A DNA stretch of 14,920 nt. Source: JTS-RE37 sp041743425. Lineage in GTDB: Bacteria > Bacteroidota > Bacteroidia > Flavobacteriales > Flavobacteriaceae. Under the pieces are notes generated by a model that had not been told where the DNA came from, did not search any database, and was given only the letters and a program-made list of their open reading frames with translations. Numbering within the stretch: the first letter of the stretch is position 1; each line of letters opens with the position of its first letter. Positions 5,428 to 14,333 of this stretch are shown in pieces. Both the position numbers and the translations under genes were made by a program. The DNA is taken from assembly GCA_041743425.1 (NCBI GenBank), contig JBGTMS010000084.1, positions 1 to 14,920 of the forward strand, given 5' to 3'.

Positions 5428-6654
5428 TTATATGAGTTGATTTATTGCAATTTCAAATGCCGTTCTGCTGATATTTGTTTTGGATGCATTGTGATTAAAG
5501 ATATTGAAAATTGCCTTTCTAATGGTATCCGAAGTATCATTAAATATTAAGACATCATCCATCCCCACCCTGCGTTCCATAAAATAAGCAAAAACTCTGG
5601 CCATTCCGCAATTGGAAATAAAATCCGGGATTAAACTCACGCGTTCATCGGTGTATTCCATGATGGGTCCGAAAAAGATTTCCTTATCCGCAAACGGTAC
5701 GTTGGCACCGCAGGAAATAACTTCCAGGCCAGTTTGGATCATCTGTGCGATCTGATCGCGGGTAACCAGCCTTGATGCCGCGCAGGGAACGAATATCTCC
5801 GTCGGTACCTCCCAAATCTTTTGGTTAATTTCCTCGAAGGGGATCAAGTTATCCGCCATCAGGGAATTTCCCTTTTTATTTTTAAAGAATGCTTTTATTT
5901 CATCATAGGTAAAGCCGCTTTCATTGAGAATGCCCCCTGCCCTGTCTATGATACCAACCACCTTTGCCCCCATCCCAGCGAGGTAAAAGGCAGCTGCGGC
6001 ACCAACATTTCCAAAGCCCTGAATTACCGCCCTTTTACCTTCAATGCTGCTATCATAAATATCATAATAATGTTTAAGTGCCTCGGCTACCCCGAATCCG
6101 GTGATCATGTCGGCAACTGTATATTTCCGGTTGAGATCCGGAGAGTAGGCCGGACTCTCAAGCACTTTGATAACGCCCAGCCGAAGTTGTCCAATCCTGT
6201 TGATTTTATCCGCTTCCGTGGGTTTGAAATGTCCGTTGAAAACCCCCTCCTGCGGATGCCACACGCCGGCATCTTCGGTAATGGGGATCACTTCGTGAAT
6301 TTCGTCCACATTGAGGTCGCCACCTGTCCCATAGTAGCTTTTGAGTAAAGGTGAAACAGCAGCATACCATCGCTCCAGGACGCCTTTTTTCCTGGGATCA
6401 GCAGGATCAAAATTTATTCCGGATTTCGCACCGCCGATGGGTGGCCCTGAAACCGTAAATTTCACCTCCATCGTCTTCGCAAGAGAAAGAACTTCGTTCA
6501 AATCAAGGCCCAGCCTCATCCGGGTACCCCCTCCGGCAGCGCCGCCGCGCAGTGAATTAATCACGGTCCATCCCTCGGCCTCCGTCTCAGGATCCTTCCA
6601 GTTAAAAACGATTTCAGGAGGTTTATTCTCGTAAATTTTGAGCAGTTCTTTCAT
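5428..6654 (-). CDS. Glu/Leu/Phe/Val-family amino-acid dehydrogenase, substrate uncertain
   Basis: This cytosolic NAD(P)-dependent enzyme reversibly deaminates an amino acid to its 2-oxo acid and ammonia. It has 408 residues, between leucine dehydrogenases (about 360) and hexameric glutamate dehydrogenases (about 450). The catalytic lysines are present, with the family's 12-residue spacing: K65 and K77 (in GGAKSGI, 74-80). D113 in GGDLNVDEIHE fits the catalytic aspartate. The Rossmann domain has GFGNVG (213-218). The N-terminal motif is GGGTRM (41-46). By hand alignment, Gly41 sits where glutamate dehydrogenase has the lysine that binds the side-chain carboxylate and leucine dehydrogenase has leucine. 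The GGTRM motif itself resembles the leucine/phenylalanine dehydrogenases. The gene ends in two stop codons (TAATAA) and is the first gene of the minus-strand block. It is divergent from an acyl-CoA dehydrogenase. The family call is secure; the substrate is not. Confidence 0.92.
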   Translation of the reverse strand: MKELLKIYENKPPEIVFNWKDPETEAEGWTVINSLRGGAAGGGTRMRLGLDLNEVLSLAKTMEVKFTVSGPPIGGAKSGINFDPADPRKKGVLERWYAAVSPLLKSYYGTGGDLNVDEIHEVIPITEDAGVWHPQEGVFNGHFKPTEADKINRIGQLRLGVIKVLESPAYSPDLNRKYTVADMITGFGVAEALKHYYDIYDSSIEGKRAVIQGFGNVGAAAAFYLAGMGAKVVGIIDRAGGILNESGFTYDEIKAFFKNKKGNSLMADNLIPFEEINQKIWEVPTEIFVPCAASRLVTRDQIAQMIQTGLEVISCGANVPFADKEIFFGPIMEYTDERVSLIPDFISNCGMARVFAYFMERRVGMDDVLIFNDTSDTIRKAIFNIFNHNASKTNISRTAFEIAINQLI

Positions 6655-6788
6655 GGCTTATGTTAGAATTATTCTGACTACCTCTTTTTGGTGGCCAGGG
6701 AAGGAAACTGAAGGCTCCGGAGAACAGTCGAAACCGTTCAGCTATGTCATTCCCCTGAACCGGTTTAACCAGTCCGGTCCAATGTGGG

Positions 6789-6796
6789 CAAATATA
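6789..6796 (-). promoter_or_regulatory. Promoter -7 box for the six-gene minus-strand block
   Basis: Read on the minus strand this is TATATTTG, an exact TAnnTTTG match. No clear TTG lies at the -33 distance; the nearest candidate there is TTCG (6821-6818). Transcription would start near 6785 and leave a leader of about 130 bases before the dehydrogenase start at 6654. The leader carries the palindromes AACCGGTT (6758-6765) and CTCCGGAG (6715-6722), which could be regulatory but are unproven. Confidence 0.5.
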
Positions 6797-6893
6797 TACA
6801 TATTGCCCCGTTATGACCGAAACATTGAAAGGCTCAGTTTTAAGAGATTCGCAAATCGAGGGCAGAAACAATGAAATATAGCTATCAGACTCC

Positions 6894-6901
6894 TATATTT
6901 G
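6894..6901 (+). promoter_or_regulatory. Promoter -7 box of the acyl-CoA dehydrogenase gene
   Basis: TATATTTG matches TAnnTTTG exactly and lies 28 bases before the ATG at 6930. No clear -33 TTG is visible at the right distance. Transcription would start near 6905. AAGGA (6915-6919) may serve as the ribosome-binding site. The box is about 100 bases from the divergent box at 6789-6796, so both could share control sequences. Confidence 0.55.
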
Positions 6902-6929
6902 TACCTTCATTTTAAGGATTTCAAAATCG

Positions 6930-8072
6930 ATGGAATTTACCCTTTCACACGAACAATTGATGATCCGGGACGCTGCCAGGAGTTTTGCACAGACAGAATT
7001 ATTGCCGGGTGTGGTGGAAAGGGACGATGCCCAAAGATTTCCCAAAGAGCAGGTTGAGAAAATGGCCCAACTCGGGTTTTTGGGGATGATGGTAGCGCCC
7101 GAATACGGGGGAAGCGGATTGGATACCCTCTCCTATGTGCTGACGATGGAAGAATTATCCAAGGTGGATGCATCATCTTCCGTTATTGTTTCCGTGAATA
7201 ATTCCCTTGTTTGCTGGGGGATTGAAGCCTTCGGATCGGAAAAACAGAAAGAAAAATACCTGCTCAAACTGGCTGCGGGCACTTGCCTGGGAGCTTTCTG
7301 CCTTTCAGAACCGGAAGCCGGAAGCGATGCCACCTCTCAAAAAACGACGGCCACGGACAAAGGGGACCATTACCTCCTGAACGGGACCAAGAACTGGATC
7401 ACCAACGGAAATTCTGCTGAGACTTATCTGGTCATTGCTCAGACAGATAAAGAAAAGGCGCACAAAGGGATCAACGCTTTGATCGTCGAAAGAGGAATGA
7501 AGGGGTTTGAAGTTGGCCCCAAGGAAAATAAGCTGGGCATCCGGGGTAGCGATACGCATTCGTTGATTTTTAACGATGTAAGGGTACCAAAGGAGAACAG
7601 GATCGGGGAGGATGGTTTCGGATTTAAATTCGCGATGAAAACGCTGGCAGGCGGCCGGATAGGAATTGCCGCCCAGGCGCTAGGGATTGCCGGCGGGGCC
7701 TATGAAATTGCCAGAAAGTATGCCACTCAGCGCAAGGCCTTTGGCACTGAAATCGGCAATCATCAGGCCATTGCTTTTAAGCTGGCAGATATGCACACCC
7801 ATATTGAAGCAGCCCGTTACCTGGTGTATAAGGCAGCCTGGGACAAGGATATGGGCAACGACTATGACATCTCCGGGGCTACCGCTAAATTATACGCTTC
7901 AAAAGTAGCCATGGATACCGCGGTGGAAGCCGTTCAAATTCTGGGGGGCAATGGTTTTGTGAAAGACTATCATGTGGAACGCATGATGCGCGACGCAAAA
8001 ATCACCCAGATATATGAGGGAACTTCAGAAATACAGAAAATCGTAATCTCCCGCCATATCCTGAATAAGTAG
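6930..8072 (+). CDS. Acyl-CoA dehydrogenase (short-chain/branched-chain type)
   Basis: This FAD enzyme introduces the trans-2,3 double bond into acyl-CoA and passes electrons to electron-transfer flavoprotein. It has 380 residues, the normal length for the soluble tetrameric group. Signatures are CLSEPEAGSDA (124-134), which is the first family signature and lies near the FAD, WITNG (156-160), YATQRKAFG (264-272), QILGGNGF (336-343) and IYEGTSEIQ (361-369). Glu363 is in the position of the catalytic base of short-chain (butyryl-CoA) dehydrogenases, not that of the isovaleryl-CoA enzymes, where the base lies in another helix. Butyryl- or 2-methylbutyryl/isobutyryl-type substrates are therefore likeliest. 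The start is supported by a promoter box 28 bases upstream. It stands alone on the plus strand, divergent from the amino-acid dehydrogenase. No ETF genes are in the window. Confidence 0.94.
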   Translation: MEFTLSHEQLMIRDAARSFAQTELLPGVVERDDAQRFPKEQVEKMAQLGFLGMMVAPEYGGSGLDTLSYVLTMEELSKVDASSSVIVSVNNSLVCWGIEAFGSEKQKEKYLLKLAAGTCLGAFCLSEPEAGSDATSQKTTATDKGDHYLLNGTKNWITNGNSAETYLVIAQTDKEKAHKGINALIVERGMKGFEVGPKENKLGIRGSDTHSLIFNDVRVPKENRIGEDGFGFKFAMKTLAGGRIGIAAQALGIAGGAYEIARKYATQRKAFGTEIGNHQAIAFKLADMHTHIEAARYLVYKAAWDKDMGNDYDISGATAKLYASKVAMDTAVEAVQILGGNGFVKDYHVERMMRDAKITQIYEGTSEIQKIVISRHILNK

Positions 8073-8084
8073 CCGGGCAGTGAT

Positions 8085-8105
8085 AACCCCGTAACTACAG
8101 GGGTT
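8085..8105 (+). terminator. Possible weak terminator after the acyl-CoA dehydrogenase gene
   Basis: AACCCC (8085-8090) and GGGGTT (8100-8105) form a 6-bp stem with a nine-base loop, 13 bases after the stop codon. GGGTTTGACCC (8101-8111) could form a competing small hairpin. No T-run follows, so this may be a poor terminator or only an mRNA-end hairpin. The rest of the gap to gltB (8112-8350) is AT-rich and shows no gene. Confidence 0.35.
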
Positions 8106-8325
8106 TGACCCATCATTTCACTTAATAATTGTCTCCTTTTCCGGTCATGATTCAGCGTCCCGGAGCGCAGCCGCACCATCCCATGAATACTATACTTCAA
8201 TTAGGGATACCTTAATAAAAGGCGATATATTTTTAGAAATTACATTTATTTTAACGTATTATTCACTTTCTTCAATTTTTTCCTGATAATTGGGAATCTC
8301 TCTGCTGAAATACTATCAATTTCGG

Positions 8326-8333
8326 TATTTTTG
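8326..8333 (+). promoter_or_regulatory. Possible -7 box of gltBD
   Basis: TATTTTTG fits TAnnTTTG and lies 17 bases before the gltB ATG, which would give a leader of only about 12 bases. No TTG is at the -33 distance. A box further upstream in the AT-rich 8220-8240 stretch is an alternative. The call is tentative. Confidence 0.35.
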
Positions 8334-8350
8334 AAGAAATATGACAATTT

Positions 8351-11300
8351 ATGGGGTTGATTAAACAGGGCTTGTATCTTCCTGAATTTGAGCATGATAA
8401 CTGTGGAGCGGGTTTCATCTGCAGTCTGAAGGGGATTACCTCCAATGACATCATCCACAAGGCGTTGGAAATTCTGGATAAGCTGGAGCACCGGGGTGCT
8501 GTCAGTGCCGACGGCAAGACCGGTGATGGCGCAGGCATTCTGATTGACATTCCCCATGATTTTTTTGTCAAAAATTGCACTTTTGAACTTCCGGAACCCG
8601 GGTCTTATGCCGTCGGGAATATCTTTCTACCTCAGAAGGAAAACCAGAGAAAATATTGCATTTCTGTATTTGAAAAGAATATCAAAAAACAGGGTTTGCA
8701 ACTGCTCGGATGGAGAATTGTCCCTGTCAACAGATCTATCGCCGGCAGGATCGCAATGGAAACCGAGCCCTTCGTAAAGCAACTCTTCATAGGCAAGACG
8801 AATCCGGAACAAACGGATTTCGAGTTCAACCTAAAGCTCTATATCGCCAGGAAGGTTACCGAGCATACCATCCTGAATTCCAAACTTTCCACCAGGAAAT
8901 TCTTCTATGTTTCCAGTCTTTCTATCAGGGTCATTATTTTTAAAGGTCTCCTGATGCCAAATGATATCAAACTTTACTACAAGGACCTGATGGATCCCAT
9001 GGTCGTGACAAGGCTGGCACTGGTGCATCAGAGGTTTTCCACAAATACTTTTCCCACCTGGGATTTGGCCCAGCCATTCAGATACATGTGTCATAACGGG
9101 GAAATCAACACCCTTAGGGGCAATGTTTCCCGTATGCGTTCCCGTGAGGAATTATTAAAGAGTGATTTATTCGGCGAGGAAATAAAGAGTATTCTTCCTG
9201 TTCTGTTGCCTGAAAAATCTGATTCGGCAACCATGGACATGGTCGTGGAACTGTTGCTGATGACAGGACGTTCCCTGCCGGAGGTCATGATGATTCTGGT
9301 ACCCGAGGCCTGGGAGAAAAATACTGAAATGTCTGCCGCTAAAAGGGCATTTTATGAATTTCATTCCTGTATGATGGAACCATGGGACGGACCAGCCTCC
9401 ATTCCCTTTACGGACGGGAATTATATCGGTGCGGTTCTTGACCGGAATGGCCTGCGACCCTCAAGGTATTCTGTGACCAAGGATGGTTATGTAATCATGT
9501 CTTCTGAAACAGGGGTCGTATCCCTTGCCCCGGAAAACATTGAATTCCATGGCCGGCTCGAGCCTGGTAAAATGTTCCTGGTCAATATGACGGAGGGCCG
9601 TATTGTAAACGATGAGGAGATCAAGGAAGAAATCGCACAACGCTTTCCCTATAAACAATGGCTGGATAAGAACCTGGTTCATCTCCGGGACATTCCGTAT
9701 AACGACTGTCCCTTGTTTCTTAACGAGGCTACACTTGAGAAAAGGAAAGCGATTTTTGGATTCACCCTGGAAGACATCAATACCATCATCCTGCCTATGG
9801 CACAGGATGCGAAGGAACCGATTGGTTCCATGGGCGCGGATACTCCTATAGCCGTCCTTTCCGAACGCCCGCAACTCCTCTATAATTACTTTAAGCAGTT
9901 ATTTGCGCAAGTGACCAACCCGCCTCTTGATGGCATCCGGGAAGAATTAATAACAGATATAAGCCTTACCCTTGGCAACGACCACAATATCTTCGATTTT
10001 ACGGAATTGCACTGCAGAAAACTAAAGATCCAAAATCCTGTAATATCGAAAGAGGATTTGGATAAGATCAAAAATTACGATAGAAGCCCGGATTATAAGG
10101 TTAACGCCATACCCATGCTATATCCGATCGTCAGGGGCCTCAATGCCCTGGAGGATGCCCTGGAATCCATGCTGCAGCAAGCGGTTAATGCGATAGATGA
10201 AGGCGCAAACATCATCATCCTATCGGACAGGAACGTCAGTGAGACCCTGGCGCCTATTCCTGCATTACTCGGATGCGCTTATATAAACAGCGGCCTCCAG
10301 GTATTGGGAAAGAGATCCAAACTGAGCATCATCATTGAATCTGCGGAGCCACGGGAGGTACACCACTTTGCCCTTCTTTTCGGTTTCGGAGCCAGTGCGA
10401 TCAATCCGTATCTTGTGAATGAAATTATAGCGGAACAGATTGAGGAGCATGATATCACGGAATTCAGCTTCGAAGAGGCCATTAAAAATTATAACAAAGC
10501 CATTGGGAAAGGAGTGCTCAAGGTGATGAACAAAATCGGGATTTCCACTCTTAATTCGTATCGGGGATCACAATTGTTTGAATGTATCGGTATTCGGAAA
10601 AAGGTAGTTGAAAAGTATTTTCCGCATACGCCTACCCGTATTGAAGGGATCGGGCTGTACGAGATTGAAAAGGAGATTGCGAAACGCCATGAAAAAGCTT
10701 ACAACAAACATCAGGTAGCTGCCAATCTGGATCTCGAGATAGGTGGTGAGTACCGATGGAGGCGTGACGGGGAAAAACATATGTTCAATCCATTGTCTAT
10801 CGCCACCCTGCAAAAGGCAGTAAGGGCCAATGAGCCTGATACCTACAAGGAATTTGCGGAGATGGTGAATGAGCAATCCAAAAATCTGATGACCATCCGC
10901 GGTTTGCTTGATTTTTCTAACTATGATCCTATCCCTCTGGAAGAAGTGGAACCATGGACGGAAATTGTGAAGCGTTTTAAAACCGGCGCCATGTCCTACG
11001 GGTCCATCAGCAAGGAAGCGCATGAGAATCTGGCCATTGCCATGAACCGGATCGGTGGAAGAAGTAATTCAGGAGAAGGCGGCGAAGACGCCGATCGTTT
11101 TTACAAAAACCAGTCGGGGGATTGGCGTAATAGTGCCATCAAACAGGTTGCCTCCGGCCGTTTCGGAGTTACTTCCAACTATCTGACCAATGCCCAGGAA
11201 ATACAGATTAAAATGGCTCAGGGCGCTAAACCCGGAGAGGGGGGACAACTCCCTGGCCCAAAAGTAAATCCATCAATTGCGAAGACCAGAAATTCTACTC

Positions 11301-12859
11301 CCTATGTGGGATTAATTTCTCCTCCGCCCCACCATGATATTTATTCCATCGAAGATCTTTCCCAACTCATTTATGATCTGAAATCGGCCAACAGGGAAGC
11401 CAGGATCAATGTTAAACTAGTCTCTGAGGTGGGGGTAGGAACGGTTGCCGCCGGGGTGGCCAAGGCCAAAGCGGATGTCATTCTTATTTCCGGAAGCGAC
11501 GGGGGTACCGGGGCATCTCCCTTAACCTCCCTGAAACATGCCGGCCTGCCCTGGGAACTTGGCATTGCGGAGGCACAGCAGACGCTGGTAATGAATGATC
11601 TCAGGAACAGAATTGTACTGGAATGTGACGGACAACTAAAAACCGGACGTGATGTAGCTATTGCGTGTCTGCTGGGAGCAGAAGAATTTGGCTTTGCCAC
11701 TGCACCTCTGGTGGCTTCAGGATGTATTATGATGCGTGTATGCCATCTTAACACCTGTCCGGTAGGGATCGCGACACAAAATCCGGAGCTCAGGAAGAAG
11801 TTTGAAGGAAAACCTGAGCATGTGGTCAATTATATGTATTTCGTAGCACAGGAATTACGGGAAATCATGGCGATGCTTGGCTTCCGTACGTTGAATGAAA
11901 TGGTCGGCCAGGTACATAAACTTGACAGAAATAAGGCAGTTGATCATTATAAGGCCTATGGCATTGATCTCACCCCGATCCTCCACCAGGTAGCCGTCCC
12001 CATCGGTACGAAACTGTACAATACCCAGGCACAGCAACATCACATAGAGGACTCTATTGAATTTGCGATCATTAACAAGGCGCATCCGGCACTATTCCGC
12101 AAGGAACGAATCTCGCTGGATTTTCCAATTTACAACACCAACCGGGCAGTGGGGGCCATCATCAGTAATGAGATATCGAAAATTTACGGCTCCGATGGCC
12201 TGCCTGATAATACACTCCGGCTCAATTTCACAGGAGCTGCCGGTCAAAGTTTCGGGGCATTTGCCACGAAGGGCCTGACCATGGTTGTCAATGGGAATAC
12301 GAATGACTATTTGGGAAAAGGGTTATCAGGAGCCAAACTGGTGATTAAGGTCCCTGACGGATCTACCCTGCAACCGGAGCTGAACGTAATTACCGGGAAT
12401 GTGTGCCTCTATGGGGCTACTTCCGGAGAGGCGTATATCAATGGCAAGGCGGGAGAACGATTTTGTGTGCGTAACTCCGGTGCGGCAGCGGTGGTTGAGG
12501 GAATCGGTGACCACGGGTGTGAGTATATGACGGGTGGGGTGGCCGTAATTCTGGGCGAAACGGGGCGAAATTTTGGCGCCGGGATGAGCGGTGGAATTGC
12601 CTATATCTTTGATGAAAAAGTGACTTTTAGAAGAAAGTGCAATACGGAATCCCTGAACCTGTTGGCAGTGGATGAAGACAATGATATAGCGCAACTCCGA
12701 ATGTTTGTAGAGAACCACTATAACGCGACCCTGAGTCCGCTTGCGCAACGCATTTTAGAAAATTGGGAAGAATATCTTTCAAAATTTATAAAGGTATTCC
12801 CTGAAGAATACAAACAGGCCCTGCTTCGCCTCGAACGGGAAAAATCAGAATCATTATAA
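8351..12859 (+). CDS. gltB: Glutamate synthase large (alpha) subunit
   Basis: GltB converts glutamine and 2-oxoglutarate into two glutamates, with electrons from NADPH supplied through GltD. Its length of 1502 residues is normal. The N-terminal amidotransferase domain (about 18-430) starts at Cys18 in DNCGAGFI, the nucleophile, so a 17-residue propeptide must be removed. HNGEIN (248-253) and DRNGLRPSRY (364-373) belong to this domain. A central domain follows. The FMN synthase domain (about 790-1230) has ISPPPHHDIYS (989-999) and SGSDGGTGAS (1047-1056). The [3Fe-4S] cluster cysteines are C1125, C1131 and C1136, with the family's CX5CX4C spacing. A glycine-rich beta-helix domain (about 1348-1420, with GNVCLYGATSG) closes the protein. 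The start keeps the usual short lead before KQGLYLPEFEHDNC. gltD begins seven bases after the stop, so the two are co-transcribed and made together. Confidence 0.98.
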   Translation: MGLIKQGLYLPEFEHDNCGAGFICSLKGITSNDIIHKALEILDKLEHRGAVSADGKTGDGAGILIDIPHDFFVKNCTFELPEPGSYAVGNIFLPQKENQRKYCISVFEKNIKKQGLQLLGWRIVPVNRSIAGRIAMETEPFVKQLFIGKTNPEQTDFEFNLKLYIARKVTEHTILNSKLSTRKFFYVSSLSIRVIIFKGLLMPNDIKLYYKDLMDPMVVTRLALVHQRFSTNTFPTWDLAQPFRYMCHNGEINTLRGNVSRMRSREELLKSDLFGEEIKSILPVLLPEKSDSATMDMVVELLLMTGRSLPEVMMILVPEAWEKNTEMSAAKRAFYEFHSCMMEPWDGPASIPFTDGNYIGAVLDRNGLRPSRYSVTKDGYVIMSSETGVVSLAPENIEFHGRLEPGKMFLVNMTEGRIVNDEEIKEEIAQRFPYKQWLDKNLVHLRDIPYNDCPLFLNEATLEKRKAIFGFTLEDINTIILPMAQDAKEPIGSMGADTPIAVLSERPQLLYNYFKQLFAQVTNPPLDGIREELITDISLTLGNDHNIFDFTELHCRKLKIQNPVISKEDLDKIKNYDRSPDYKVNAIPMLYPIVRGLNALEDALESMLQQAVNAIDEGANIIILSDRNVSETLAPIPALLGCAYINSGLQVLGKRSKLSIIIESAEPREVHHFALLFGFGASAINPYLVNEIIAEQIEEHDITEFSFEEAIKNYNKAIGKGVLKVMNKIGISTLNSYRGSQLFECIGIRKKVVEKYFPHTPTRIEGIGLYEIEKEIAKRHEKAYNKHQVAANLDLEIGGEYRWRRDGEKHMFNPLSIATLQKAVRANEPDTYKEFAEMVNEQSKNLMTIRGLLDFSNYDPIPLEEVEPWTEIVKRFKTGAMSYGSISKEAHENLAIAMNRIGGRSNSGEGGEDADRFYKNQSGDWRNSAIKQVASGRFGVTSNYLTNAQEIQIKMAQGAKPGEGGQLPGPKVNPSIAKTRNSTPYVGLISPPPHHDIYSIEDLSQLIYDLKSANREARINVKLVSEVGVGTVAAGVAKAKADVILISGSDGGTGASPLTSLKHAGLPWELGIAEAQQTLVMNDLRNRIVLECDGQLKTGRDVAIACLLGAEEFGFATAPLVASGCIMMRVCHLNTCPVGIATQNPELRKKFEGKPEHVVNYMYFVAQELREIMAMLGFRTLNEMVGQVHKLDRNKAVDHYKAYGIDLTPILHQVAVPIGTKLYNTQAQQHHIEDSIEFAIINKAHPALFRKERISLDFPIYNTNRAVGAIISNEISKIYGSDGLPDNTLRLNFTGAAGQSFGAFATKGLTMVVNGNTNDYLGKGLSGAKLVIKVPDGSTLQPELNVITGNVCLYGATSGEAYINGKAGERFCVRNSGAAAVVEGIGDHGCEYMTGGVAVILGETGRNFGAGMSGGIAYIFDEKVTFRRKCNTESLNLLAVDEDNDIAQLRMFVENHYNATLSPLAQRILENWEEYLSKFIKVFPEEYKQALLRLEREKSESL

Positions 12860-12866
12860 TCGGAAA

Positions 12867-14333
12867 ATGGGAAAGATTACGGGGTTTTTGGAATTCGAAA
12901 GAAAAGTTGAGCCTTATGCTCCCGTGGAGAAACGGGTAAAAAATTTCAAGGAATTTACCTTGCCTTTAAAGGAAGGTGTGTTGAGGGAACAGGGTGCACG
13001 ATGTATGGATTGTGGTATTCCCTTCTGTCATAGCGGGTGTCCGCTTGGGAATCTGATCCCCGATTTTAACGATGCCGTCTACCGGGGGAAATGGGAGAAA
13101 GCCGCAGGTATCCTGCACGCCACCAATAATTTCCCGGAATTTACCGGAAGACTTTGCCCGGCTCCCTGTGAAGAAGCTTGCGTTCTAGGGATCAATGAAG
13201 ATCCTGTATCCATTGAAAACATCGAAAAGAATATAGCAGAAACAGCCTTTAAGAAAGGGTGGGTTATCGCGGTGCCTCCCGGGACGAGAACAGGAAAAAA
13301 GGTAGCTGTGATAGGCTCCGGTCCTGCAGGGTTGGCAGCGGCCCAGCAACTGAACCGGGCCGGACATCTGGTCACAGTTTTTGAAAGAGATGAAAAACCG
13401 GGGGGGTTGCTTCGTTATGGGATCCCGGATTTTAAGATGGAGAAGCATATCATTGACAGAAGGGTAGCAATCCTGGAAGAGGAGGGGATACAGTTTGAAT
13501 ACGGCGTACACATTGGAGTTGACAGGGATGCGAAATCACTTGCCGCAGATTATGATGCCATCGTTTTATGCGGAGGTGCCACTGTCCGGAGAGGCCTGAA
13601 TATCGATGGGTCCGATCTGCACGGGGTGGAGCAGGCCATGGATTTTCTGGCACAGAGTAACAGGCGTGTGGACGGACACAAGGAGCTTGGCAGGGAGATC
13701 CTCGCAGACGGCAGGCAGGTGATCGTGATTGGCGGGGGAGATACCGGATCGGATTGTATAGGGACGTCTTTCCGTCAGGGGGCGGTCTCTGTCACAAATT
13801 TTGAAATTATGGGCAGGGCTACTGAAGACCGTCCACTGAATCAACCCTGGCCCTATTGGCCTATGCGGCTCCGAACAAGCTCTTCACATAAAGAAGGTGC
13901 GGAACGGTTTTTCAGCATCACCACAAAGAAATTTGTGGGCGACGGGCATGGGAATCTGAAAGGGCTTATCACTGCCGAAGTGGAATGGGAGCGGAATCCG
14001 GGAAAAGCGCCGGTTCTTCGTGAAGTTCCGGGAACAGAAAAAGAATGGCCATGTGATCTTGTGTTGCTGGCTCTTGGCTTTACGGGTTCGGAAATGACCA
14101 TGGCCGATCAGCTGGGTGTTGCTGCCGATCCAAGGATGAACATCCGCGCCACTGAAAAAAATTACGCCACCAATATCCCTGGCGTCTTTGTTGCCGGGGA
14201 TCAGAGAAGGGGGCAGTCTTTGATTGTCTGGGCTATATCCGAAGGTCGTCAGGCGGCCCATCATGTAGACGTCTATCTTATGGGCAGTTCCTGCCTTCCG
14301 CTTAAAGGCGAAGGAGATCTTCCGAGGGTCTGA
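12867..14333 (+). CDS. gltD: Glutamate synthase small (beta) subunit
   Basis: GltD is the FAD and iron-sulfur subunit that takes electrons from NADPH and delivers them to GltB. It has 488 residues, the usual length. The N-terminal cysteine-rich domain has C46, C49, C54, C58 and C97, C101, C105, which ligate the two [4Fe-4S] clusters. The FAD-binding Rossmann motif is VIGSGPAGLAAA (148-159), followed by ERDEKPGGLLRYGIP (173-187). The NADPH-binding motif is VIGGGDTGSDC (287-297). GVFVAGDQRRGQSLIVWAI (439-457) is the conserved C-terminal FAD motif. No key residue is missing. The ATG is seven bases after gltB, preceded by CGGAAA. I found no clear terminator directly downstream. The stem TCTGAA/TTCAGA just after the stop is weak. 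Confidence 0.97.
   Translation: MGKITGFLEFERKVEPYAPVEKRVKNFKEFTLPLKEGVLREQGARCMDCGIPFCHSGCPLGNLIPDFNDAVYRGKWEKAAGILHATNNFPEFTGRLCPAPCEEACVLGINEDPVSIENIEKNIAETAFKKGWVIAVPPGTRTGKKVAVIGSGPAGLAAAQQLNRAGHLVTVFERDEKPGGLLRYGIPDFKMEKHIIDRRVAILEEEGIQFEYGVHIGVDRDAKSLAADYDAIVLCGGATVRRGLNIDGSDLHGVEQAMDFLAQSNRRVDGHKELGREILADGRQVIVIGGGDTGSDCIGTSFRQGAVSVTNFEIMGRATEDRPLNQPWPYWPMRLRTSSSHKEGAERFFSITTKKFVGDGHGNLKGLITAEVEWERNPGKAPVLREVPGTEKEWPCDLVLLALGFTGSEMTMADQLGVAADPRMNIRATEKNYATNIPGVFVAGDQRRGQSLIVWAISEGRQAAHHVDVYLMGSSCLPLKGEGDLPRV

Noticed and set aside
8246..8580. Two overlapping frames of about 100 codons on the minus strand
   Set aside because: They are antisense to the start of gltB and its AT-rich leader, and have no family likeness.
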